Shown: positions 1-5,339 of the stretch, piece after piece
Layout: each line of letters starts with the position of its first letter
Numbering within the stretch: the first letter of the stretch is position 1
DNA from: an uncultured Ruminococcus sp.
GTDB lineage: Bacteria; Bacillota; Clostridia; Oscillospirales; Ruminococcaceae
Reading direction: 5' to 3'
Assembly: GCA_947177715.1 (NCBI GenBank)
Contig: CAMWVM010000093.1
Span: 1-6,763, forward strand
DNA length: 6,763 nt
The notes under the pieces: model-generated
What the model saw: the letters and a program-made list of their open reading frames with translations, nothing else
What the model was told of the DNA's origin: nothing
The model's database searches: none
Made by a program: the position numbers and the translations under genes

Positions 1-5
1 ATTAT

Positions 6-94
6 GTTTTTAGTAGGAGTAGAATCTCCCACTAAAAACGTCAGCTGAAGCTGACTTTGCCACGTTGAAAACGGGCAAGCCCTTATTTGAAGGC
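6..94 (+). ncRNA. Tandem-hairpin structured RNA-like segment, possibly the right end of an IS200/IS605-type element
   Basis: Four hairpins follow each other almost without gaps. (1) 6-14 pairs with 31-39, continued by GGAG/CTCC (16-19/26-29) after one mismatch. (2) GTCAGC-TGAA-GCTGAC spans 40-55. (3) TTGCC/GGCAA (57-61/74-78) encloses CGTT/AACG with one bulged A. (4) GC-CTT/AAG-GC spans 79-94. Such density is not expected by chance in AT-rich DNA. The first frame is open from base 1 to a TGA at 46-48, which falls inside hairpin 2. A coding tail that ends inside a run of hairpins resembles tnpB 3' ends and their overlapping omega RNA, but the peptide seen is too short to prove that. It could instead be an unrelated small RNA or an untranslated region of an upstream gene. 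The structure is seen; the identity is inferred. Confidence 0.35.
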
Positions 95-346
95 GAAAAA
101 ATTCAGCAAACGTACATTTAGGTTACAAAATGGTTAATCTATTATAAAGTTGTAATAAAATATTGATGTAAATATTGATGAATTTTGTGCATTAGATGAG
201 CAATTGGCCGAAACACCTCTATTTTACGGGGTTTTGAGCTAAAGTTTAATGTAAATAACTTAAATTGCATATTTAATCGTATTGTAATTTATTGTGTGTA
301 ATATATAAAAAACACATAAAAAAGCCGTGGTTTTGGTTAAATAAAA
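95..346. other. AT-rich intergenic stretch without a supported gene
   Basis: No open frame here has both a ribosome binding site and a plausible protein. The DNA is markedly AT-rich. It contains a tandem pair of the 10-mer AATATTGATG (159-168 and 171-180, 12-nt period) and the left arm of an inverted repeat (313-323). A 42-codon minus-strand frame (142-270) has no ribosome binding site and no recognisable motif. The stretch probably contains the upstream control region of the cinA-type gene and possibly debris from the element to its left. Confidence 0.5.
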
Positions 347-391
347 TTGATTAATTAATAATTTATAAATATATTTTGCGTTTTTTATGTG
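313..391. repeat. Perfect 11-bp inverted repeat flanking the promoter
   Basis: CACATAAAAAA (313-323) is exactly the reverse complement of TTTTTTATGTG (381-391), with 57 nt between the arms. The best sigma-A-like promoter in the region lies inside. The arms could bind a dimeric regulator across a loop, or be a relic of a small mobile element. Their A/T-rich composition makes a chance match possible. Confidence 0.4.
347..375 (+). promoter_or_regulatory. Putative sigma-A promoter for the cinA-sortase unit
   Basis: TTGATT (347-352) and TATATT (370-375) are separated by 17 nt, matching the -35 and -10 consensus at 4 of 6 and 5 of 6 positions with ideal spacing. Transcription would start near 382, giving a leader of about 35 nt before the ATG at 417. 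The AT-rich background raises the false-positive rate. Confidence 0.45.
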
Positions 392-406
392 CAAATTTGT
401 GAGAAA

Positions 407-412
407 TGAGGT
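407..412 (+). promoter_or_regulatory. Ribosome binding site that fixes the CinA-type start at 417
   Basis: TGAGGT lies 4-5 nt before the ATG at 417. The upstream in-frame ATG at 387 is preceded only by a T-run with no purine-rich site, so the shorter protein is preferred. Confidence 0.65.
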
Positions 413-416
413 AGAA

Positions 417-959
417 ATGTTAGTGGTTTTTGCTGATGATGACAAAATGGTTACAGATTCTATTGACAGAGTTGTAACCGATGTAGTAGAATATTTTATG
501 ACAAATGAGATTACTTTGAGTACAGCCGAAAGCTGTACTGGAGGAATGGTCAGTCAGATGATTACTTCAGTATCAGGCGCTTCTAAAGTTTACTTGGGAG
601 GGGTATGTTCCTATACCGAGGAAATGAAAATGAAAGTGCTCGGCGTCAGTGAGGATACACTTAAAGAGTATACAGTCTATTCTCCGCAGATTGCTTCTGA
701 AATGAGTTATGGCATTATGAATCTGACAGGTTCGAGAGCTTCTGTTGGAATAACCGGTCTGGCAGGTCCAGACGGGGGAACAGATGATAAACCCGTGGGC
801 ACAGTTTATGTTTCTGTCAGATATAAGGACAGCGAGCTTGTAAAAGACTTAATGCTTTATAAAGAATATGAAAAATTAGACCGAAGAAAAATCCGAACTG
901 TAACAACAATAAAAGCTCTTAAAATGTTAAAGCAGCTTTGTGAGAATTATGAAAGTTGA
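417..959 (+). CDS. pncC: CinA C-terminal-type nicotinamide-nucleotide amidase (PncC-like)
   Basis: A 180-residue stand-alone member of the CinA C-terminal family. These cytoplasmic enzymes deamidate nicotinamide mononucleotide to nicotinate mononucleotide in pyridine nucleotide salvage; in many bacteria the domain is fused behind a COG1058 domain, which is absent here. Visible motifs are TAESCTGG with the catalytic Ser39, GGVCSYTEEMK with Tyr66 and Lys71 (the conserved Tyr-x4-Lys spacing), GITGLAGPDGG around 111-121, and KPVGTVY (125-131). Length fits the family (about 160 aa) plus a short N-terminal extension of about 20 residues. The start at 417 is chosen from its ribosome binding site; an in-frame ATG at 387 would add 10 residues. 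The TGA stop overlaps the ribosome binding site of the sortase gene 9 nt downstream, so the two are probably co-transcribed. The family call is secure; biochemical activity is inferred. Confidence 0.9.
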   Translation: MLVVFADDDKMVTDSIDRVVTDVVEYFMTNEITLSTAESCTGGMVSQMITSVSGASKVYLGGVCSYTEEMKMKVLGVSEDTLKEYTVYSPQIASEMSYGIMNLTGSRASVGITGLAGPDGGTDDKPVGTVYVSVRYKDSELVKDLMLYKEYEKLDRRKIRTVTTIKALKMLKQLCENYES

Positions 960-968
960 GGATAAGAA

Positions 969-2048
969 ATGTCAATGGCTAATGAAACTTTAAATCTGAC
1001 TCCAAAGGATAACGGTAATTTTTTTGTCAGAGTATTGAAATATTTCATCCCTTGGAAAGGCGATGGGAAAAACGAAGTTATAAGAAAGTTTGTATTTATT
1101 TTCTCTATAGTAGTTTTTTGTTTTTCGTTGGGACAGCTTAAAGCTTTTCTTCAGACAGATGAAGAAGAGAAAAGCTATGTTCAGCAAATGCAGGCAGATC
1201 TTTCACCTACATTTGATAGTGTGAACGATGATTCCAGTATTGCTTCACCTGAGGATGAATCTCCTGAAGCACAGTCCAATGAAAGAATTGTTCAGAACTG
1301 GGCAAAAAAACTGGTGAAACGTAATTCTGATTCTGTTGGTTGGATTAGGATTCCTGATTGGACAGATTCAAATGGAAATCTTTTTATTGATTATCCTGTT
1401 TTGCAGTATGTGTCTGATGACCCCAGTGTGGGTAACAATTACTACTTGAAAAAGAATATAGATAAGGAATATTATGAGTCGGGAAGTATTTATGCCGACT
1501 GTATGGTTCCGATTGATGAAAACGGACAGGCTGATAATATTACGATCTATGGTCATCATATGAGATCATTGGGAACGGCTTTTACTCATTTGGCTGAATA
1601 TAAGCAGGGCGTAGATTTCCTGAAAAAACATCCTGTAATTGAATTTAACACTATTTATGAAAGCAATCAGAAATATGTGATAATAGGATGCTACATAGCA
1701 AATGTTGAGGAAAGCCAAGATAACGGAAAAATCTTTGACTATTGGAGATACCGTAATTTTGATGAAGAGCATACGTTTGAAAGCTTTATAGAAAACGTAA
1801 GGAAATATTCGTGGTATTCAAGCGAAGTGGAATGTGAGGAAGATGACGACTATATCTCACTTCAAATTTGTTCTAATGAGGTTAACGATTTAAGATGGAT
1901 TATTACTGCAAAGAAAATGGATGCGGACGATAATCTTGATTTGATAGTTGACTCTTACAAAGAAAAAGCTGATAAAGACGTTTATTTTCCTAAATGCTGG
2001 CGAGATGTATGGGGAAATACGAAAAAGTATTTCGGCTGGGCATATTGA
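969..2048 (+). CDS. srtB: Class B sortase, membrane-anchored
   Basis: A 359-residue transpeptidase that would cleave a sorting motif in secreted proteins and attach them to peptidoglycan or polymerise them outside the membrane. The N-terminus is cytosolic, followed by one hydrophobic segment (about 41-61), an acidic Ser/Asp/Glu-rich stem (about 62-105) and the sortase domain (about 106-320). Catalytic candidates are His196 in ITIYGHHM, Cys301 in SLQICSNE and Arg309 in NDLRW, in the order and spacing of sortases. VGWIRIPDW (123-131), IDYPVLQ (140-146) and the NNYYL region (156-160) are class B hallmarks. The usual TLxTC before the cysteine reads SLQIC here. A C-terminal extension of about 40 residues follows the domain. 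GAGG (958-961) sits 7 nt before the ATG; a second Met lies two codons in. No protein in the window has a recognisable C-terminal sorting signal, so the substrate is elsewhere. Confidence 0.88.
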   Translation: MSMANETLNLTPKDNGNFFVRVLKYFIPWKGDGKNEVIRKFVFIFSIVVFCFSLGQLKAFLQTDEEEKSYVQQMQADLSPTFDSVNDDSSIASPEDESPEAQSNERIVQNWAKKLVKRNSDSVGWIRIPDWTDSNGNLFIDYPVLQYVSDDPSVGNNYYLKKNIDKEYYESGSIYADCMVPIDENGQADNITIYGHHMRSLGTAFTHLAEYKQGVDFLKKHPVIEFNTIYESNQKYVIIGCYIANVEESQDNGKIFDYWRYRNFDEEHTFESFIENVRKYSWYSSEVECEEDDDYISLQICSNEVNDLRWIITAKKMDADDNLDLIVDSYKEKADKDVYFPKCWRDVWGNTKKYFGWAY

Positions 2049-2054
2049 TGCTTA

Positions 2055-2178
2055 TTACATCATAAGATGTAAAATATAAATGTAATCTGTGAAATCTCTC
2101 ACGTTCACAGAGGGGCGATATTTTGATTTGAAAATATTGCCTTGCGGACAGAAAATGCTGAATCTGTCTGCGGAAAGG
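2055..2178 (+). promoter_or_regulatory. Hairpin-rich leader before the SleB-type hydrolase gene
   Basis: Four successive inverted repeats fill the gap. They are TTACATC-ATAA-GATGTAA (2055-2072, 7 bp); TCTGTGAA/TTCACAGA (2086-2093/2104-2111, 8 bp perfect); GGCGATATTTT/AAAATATTGCC (2114-2124/2131-2141, 11 bp with one G-U); and GCGGACAG/CTGTCTGC (2144-2151/2164-2171, 8 bp with one G-U). CCTT at 2140-2143 could also pair with AAGG at 2175-2178 in the ribosome binding site. None is followed by a U-tract, so these are not ordinary terminators. The arrangement suggests an RNA element or operator controlling the hydrolase. I could not match it to a riboswitch class I know. The pairing is seen; the regulatory role is inferred. 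Confidence 0.5.
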
Positions 2179-2180
2179 GA
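2172..2180 (+). promoter_or_regulatory. Ribosome binding site with ambiguous start choice for the hydrolase
   Basis: GGAAAGGGA lies directly behind the last leader hairpin. It is 3-5 nt from an in-frame GTG at 2184 and about 12 nt from the ATG at 2193. ATG is annotated because it begins a typical basic N-terminus, but GTG at 2184 has the better spacing and would add only three residues. Confidence 0.45.
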
Positions 2181-2192
2181 AATGTGATAAAA

Positions 2193-3215
2193 ATGAAGCA
2201 GAAAAAGTCTTTAGAGGGAGCAAAGCATAATGCTAAGCCTTCTATAAGGAAAATGGGAACAATGCTGGGCACAGGAATTCTCTGTGTGCTGACAATAGGA
2301 ACAATCGGCGCAATGAGCGTTATTGGAAATCCTGAGGTCATTACTGGCAAGGAAACAACAGCTGCAGAAAAAACAACTGAATTCAGTGGTTCTATTGACT
2401 GGAAAAAAGCCGGGATTGAGGAGTATGATCTTTTTAATAAGGCTGAAATTGTAACAACAAAAGCTAAAACTGCTGCAAAAACTACAAAGGCTGTTGAAAA
2501 GTCAAAAGCAACAGAAACTGAAGAAACAAAAAAAACAACAGCAACAAAAAAGACTGCCGAGATTGAGTCAATCAGTTCAAAAACAATGTATGTAAAAGAG
2601 GCGGTTAATTTTAGAACCGGCGCTTCAAAGAACAGTGATGTAATCAAGGTGCTTAATGCAGGAAATAAGGTAACAGTTAACGGAAAAACAAATGACGGCT
2701 GGTATCGCATCAATGTTGACGGTGTTACGGGATATTGTATGGCAGAATATTTGACAGCTTCTGCTCCCGTTAAAAATACTACTGCAGCAACTGATAAAAC
2801 AATAACAAGTACCCCTTCTGCTGTAAACAGCGGAACAATAAGCTACACAAACGAAGAATTTGAGATGATGTGCTATGTTCTCCAGAATGAAGCAGGTGGG
2901 TGCTCGAATGCAAGTAAGATAGCTGTCGCTAATGTTATTATTAACAGAGTTAAATCTCCAAGCTTCCCGAACACATTGAAGGGAGTTTTAACGGCTAATG
3001 GTCAGTTTACTGCTATTTCAAATTATTACAATAAAGTAAATGCACCTACTCAGAATACAAAAGATTGTGTTCTCAGAGCGTTGAATGGTGAAGATAACAG
3101 CAAAGGCGCAATTTTCTATTATGCACCTCAGTATTGCGGCAGTTCAACTGCAGCATGGTTTGAAACGCTGAATTTTTGCATGGAGCTTGAGGGACAGAGA
3201 TTCTTTAAATATTAA
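2193..3215 (+). CDS. Membrane-anchored SH3b-SleB cell wall hydrolase
   Basis: A 340-residue extracytoplasmic peptidoglycan hydrolase. A basic N-terminus precedes a hydrophobic segment (about 22-45) acting as signal anchor or signal peptide. A Lys/Thr/Ala-rich stem follows (about 50-128), then a bacterial SH3 domain (about 130-188; VNFRTGASKNSDVI, GWYRI, GYCMAEYLT) expected to bind the wall, a Thr/Ser linker, and a SleB-type hydrolase domain (about 218-340). The domain shows LQNEAGG with probable catalytic Glu233, KIAVANVIINRVKSPSFPNT, NGQFTAIS and AIFYYAP. SleB enzymes cleave glycan strands, classically spore cortex, but SH3b-SleB proteins also act on vegetative wall. The family's C-terminal IGxHxF is replaced by EGQRFF (334-339), losing the His. 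Cysteines occur at 182, 227, 237, 292, 315 and 329. It sits between sortase and SpoIID-type genes and ends in its own terminator. A sporulation role is possible but not shown. Confidence 0.85.
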   Translation: MKQKKSLEGAKHNAKPSIRKMGTMLGTGILCVLTIGTIGAMSVIGNPEVITGKETTAAEKTTEFSGSIDWKKAGIEEYDLFNKAEIVTTKAKTAAKTTKAVEKSKATETEETKKTTATKKTAEIESISSKTMYVKEAVNFRTGASKNSDVIKVLNAGNKVTVNGKTNDGWYRINVDGVTGYCMAEYLTASAPVKNTTAATDKTITSTPSAVNSGTISYTNEEFEMMCYVLQNEAGGCSNASKIAVANVIINRVKSPSFPNTLKGVLTANGQFTAISNYYNKVNAPTQNTKDCVLRALNGEDNSKGAIFYYAPQYCGSSTAAWFETLNFCMELEGQRFFKY

Positions 3216-3265
3216 TCTTTGTATGATATGCCTAAAAAAACAGGTGTAAAATTGTTAAAAACTAC

Positions 3266-3305
3266 AAAAGTCAAGTCGGTTATTCAATCTGCCTTGACTT
3301 TTTTC
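3266..3305 (+). terminator. Intrinsic terminator after the hydrolase gene
   Basis: AAAAGTCAAG (3266-3275) pairs perfectly with CTTGACTTTT (3293-3302) over 10 bp, with a 17-nt loop that can extend the stem through CGG/CTG. The T-run continues to 3304. It lies 50 nt past the hydrolase stop and closes that transcription unit. Confidence 0.8.
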
Positions 3306-3321
3306 TTATATTTGTTATCAT
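3294..3321 (+). promoter_or_regulatory. Putative promoter for the SpoIID-type gene, overlapping the terminator
   Basis: TTGACT (3294-3299) and TATCAT (3316-3321) are 16 nt apart, each matching the sigma-A consensus at 5 of 6 positions. The -35 lies within the 3' arm of the preceding terminator. The -10 is the left half of a perfect inverted repeat, TATCAT-TAAT-ATGATA (3316-3331), which could serve as an operator. No convincing sigma-E-type element was seen. Confidence 0.4.
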
Positions 3322-3358
3322 TAATATGATATAGAAGTTTTGAAAAAGAGGAAGACAT

Positions 3359-4660
3359 ATGAAATTTGATATTAGAAGGTTTGCGGAAAAAGCATATCCT
3401 TCTGTGATAGGTTTCGTTTTAATTGCAGTGATTGGAATAACTGCTCTGGGTAAAGACAATAATTTTAATGAAAAATCTCAGCCTAACAGTTCAACGTCAA
3501 TAGTCAGTAAATCACAGTATATAGTTACGAATTATAAGAAAGCGGCTTTAAGTGAGTATGATATGTCGCAAGAAGCTGTAAAGGTTACAGCAAAAGCCAA
3601 AACTAAAACTGCTGAGCCTAAAAAGATCGAAGTAACGAATTTTACTGTGGATATACCAGATGACTATACAGTTGTATACGAATGTGAACCAACGCCTTTA
3701 AATTTTTACGAAACAAGAGATATAAAAGACGAGATTTATTCCGTTTATGATGAAAACTCAGATCAAATTGTAACACTAAACGGATTTGATCTTGTTTGCC
3801 AAATCGTAAATAATGAAATAAGCGACAGCTGGGGTTGGGAGGCAATTAAAGCACAAGCGGTTGCGGCTTATTCTTATGTAAGATTTAACGATGATTGTGA
3901 TAAAATCCCTTCTGTCGGTCTAAGGCCAGGGTATTCTGCAATTATAGAGGACTGCGTTAATGCAGTCAGCGGTCAGGCTGTTTATTATGACGGTTCTATT
4001 ATCGATGCCGTATATTCTGCGTCTACGGCAGGCTGTTCAACGGAGAGTTCTGCTGTTTGGGGAACACAGTATCCATATCTGCTTGCAGTTGTAAGTCCTT
4101 ATGATGAGAAGGATCCACATTATGGAGTTCAAACTGTGCTTTCAAAGGACGAGGTTAAGAAAATAATTGAATCCAAAACGGACATAAAATTATCTGATGA
4201 TTTGAAAAAATGGTTTGGAATACAATCTGTGTACAGTAGAAAGTATATTGCGGATATGACCATTGATGAATATACTCATTGCAGAATAGACGGTAAAATG
4301 TCAAGGATTACCGGAACTGTTTTAGCGTCAATATTAGGACTTAAAAATAATGCCTTTGAAATAGAATATGATAACGGTAATTTTATATTCACCACTTATG
4401 GCTGGGGGCATGGAGTGGGAATGTCCCAGTGGGGAGCGTGCTATTATGCGGAAGCCGGATATACATATGACCAAATATTAAGGCACTATTATCTTGATAC
4501 ATCAATATGTCTTTCTGATGAAAATCAAAAGGCTGTGGAAAGAGGGCAACAGGATAGTTCAGAAGATAAATCTGAACAAAACACTGTGGATGCATCATCA
4601 AATTTCAGCCAAAATGAAGACAACGCTAATAATATAGACAATAGCAGTTACAATAATTAA
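3359..4660 (+). CDS. SpoIID/LytB-domain protein, probable lytic transglycosylase
   Basis: A 433-residue membrane-anchored protein of the SpoIID/LytB family. SpoIID is a lytic transglycosylase that cuts glycan strands lacking stem peptides during forespore engulfment; LytB-type relatives modulate amidases in growing cells. A basic N-terminus and one hydrophobic helix (about 13-31) are followed by a Ser/Lys-rich stem (about 35-92) and the SpoIID domain (about 125-382). Conserved features are IVNNEIS with probable catalytic Glu153, WGWEAIKAQAVAAYSYVR, GQAVYYDG, YSASTAGCSTE, PYLLAV, and the C-terminal GWGHGVGMSQWGA (348-360) followed by DQILRHYY. The tail (388-433) is Asn/Asp/Ser/Gln-rich and disordered. 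AGAGG (3347-3351) lies 7 nt before the ATG. The next gene starts 13 nt after the stop, suggesting an operon. True SpoIID cannot be separated from a vegetative paralogue without spoIIQ/spoIIID-type neighbours. Confidence 0.88.
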   Translation: MKFDIRRFAEKAYPSVIGFVLIAVIGITALGKDNNFNEKSQPNSSTSIVSKSQYIVTNYKKAALSEYDMSQEAVKVTAKAKTKTAEPKKIEVTNFTVDIPDDYTVVYECEPTPLNFYETRDIKDEIYSVYDENSDQIVTLNGFDLVCQIVNNEISDSWGWEAIKAQAVAAYSYVRFNDDCDKIPSVGLRPGYSAIIEDCVNAVSGQAVYYDGSIIDAVYSASTAGCSTESSAVWGTQYPYLLAVVSPYDEKDPHYGVQTVLSKDEVKKIIESKTDIKLSDDLKKWFGIQSVYSRKYIADMTIDEYTHCRIDGKMSRITGTVLASILGLKNNAFEIEYDNGNFIFTTYGWGHGVGMSQWGACYYAEAGYTYDQILRHYYLDTSICLSDENQKAVERGQQDSSEDKSEQNTVDASSNFSQNEDNANNIDNSSYNN

Positions 4661-4673
4661 TGGAGGTTTTATT

Positions 4674-5288
4674 ATGTCGTTTATTAACAAAATCAGTGAA
4701 AAACTATCATCGGGAGCAACCGCAGTCTCCAACTCAACAAAGCGTATGTCAGAAATTGCAAAGCTCAACAGCAAAATCAATAAAAATCTTTCGGAAGTGA
4801 ATAGTAAACATACTGAAATCGGACGTATAGTTAAGCTTGAGCTTATGGATAAAATTGAGCATGAAGACGTTAAGCGTCTTGTTAATGAGATTGACGCTTT
4901 ACTTGCGGAAATTAATGAAAGCAGAGAAAAAATCAGCGATCTAAAAGGCGTTAAAGTTTGTGTTAAGTGCGGAGCACAGGTTTCAAGAGATGTTGCATTC
5001 TGTCCTAACTGCGGTGAGAAACAGCCTGTGGTGGAAATGCAAAATCCAGAGCCGGTTATAGAAGATACTGTAACAGTCATTGATATAACTGAAAATGCTG
5101 TAACACCTGTAACAGATGCTGAAGGTGATTCTGATACAGAAGAAAATGCAGAAAAAGCTGAAAGTGCAGTAGAGAAAATTGAAAAACCGGAAGATAATAA
5201 AGATGATGTGTTCTGTCCTAAATGCGGAAGCAAGGAAGAATCAGGTATAAAATTTTGTTCTCAGTGTGGAAACAAGATGGATCAATAA
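4674..5288 (+). CDS. Double zinc-ribbon protein with N-terminal helical region
   Basis: A 204-residue cytoplasmic protein of unknown role. Residues 1-92 are hydrophilic, charged and probably coiled-coil. A first zinc ribbon follows (Cys96, Cys99, Cys110, Cys113; CVKCG and CPNCG), then a long acidic Glu/Asp/Val/Thr-rich linker (about 118-178) and a second ribbon (Cys181, Cys184, Cys195, Cys198; CPKCG and CSQCG). Both four-cysteine sets have the Cys-x2-Cys-x10-Cys-x2-Cys spacing of zinc-ribbon domains, which bind one zinc each and usually mediate protein or nucleic acid contacts. There is no signal peptide or membrane segment. GGAGG (4662-4666) sits 7 nt before the ATG. It is the second gene of a unit with the SpoIID-type gene and is followed by a strong terminator. 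A function in the wall pathway is suggested only by position. Confidence 0.8.
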   Translation: MSFINKISEKLSSGATAVSNSTKRMSEIAKLNSKINKNLSEVNSKHTEIGRIVKLELMDKIEHEDVKRLVNEIDALLAEINESREKISDLKGVKVCVKCGAQVSRDVAFCPNCGEKQPVVEMQNPEPVIEDTVTVIDITENAVTPVTDAEGDSDTEENAEKAESAVEKIEKPEDNKDDVFCPKCGSKEESGIKFCSQCGNKMDQ

Positions 5289-5295
5289 AATAAAG

Positions 5296-5326
5296 AAAAG
5301 AGGATTCGTTTAGAATCCTCTTTTTT
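5296..5326 (+). terminator. Strong intrinsic terminator between the zinc-ribbon gene and maf
   Basis: AAAAGAGGATTC (5296-5307) pairs perfectly with GAATCCTCTTTT (5313-5324) around the loop GTTTA, and the T-run extends to 5326. It ends directly against the maf ribosome binding site (5327-5334), so readthrough or a promoter upstream of the hairpin is needed for maf expression. Confidence 0.85.
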
Positions 5327-5339
5327 AGGGGAGAAATTT

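Noticed and set aside
142..270. Possible 42-residue minus-strand peptide in the left intergenic region
   Set aside because: There is no ribosome binding site and no recognisable motif, and a frame this short is expected by chance.
260..445. Minus-strand frame of 61 codons overlapping the cinA promoter and start
   Set aside because: Its translation is rich in Ile/Tyr/Thr from AT-rich DNA, it overlaps the true gene start, and it has no family features.
2086..2171. Hairpins as terminators of the sortase gene
   Set aside because: None is followed by a run of T residues, which intrinsic terminators need.
2055..2180. Known riboswitch classes (c-di-AMP, c-di-GMP, THF, fluoride, ZTP, T-box) for the leader
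   Set aside because: I could not find their conserved cores by eye; the region has stems but not the known loop sequences. A covariance-model scan would be needed to exclude them fully.
2142..2192. TTG start extending the hydrolase by 17 residues
   Set aside because: The extra codons lie within a hairpin and the ribosome binding site, and the residues would precede the natural basic signal-anchor start.
2105..2713. Long minus-strand open frame (202 codons) opposite the hydrolase
   Set aside because: It is antisense to Lys/Thr/Ala-rich codons, giving a Val/Phe/Ser-rich low-complexity translation, and the sense frame has clear SH3b and SleB motifs.
4598..5233. Long minus-strand open frame (211 codons) opposite the zinc-ribbon gene
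   Set aside because: It is a Ser/Phe/Ile-rich shadow of Glu/Lys codons, whereas the sense frame has two intact zinc ribbons and a strong ribosome binding site.
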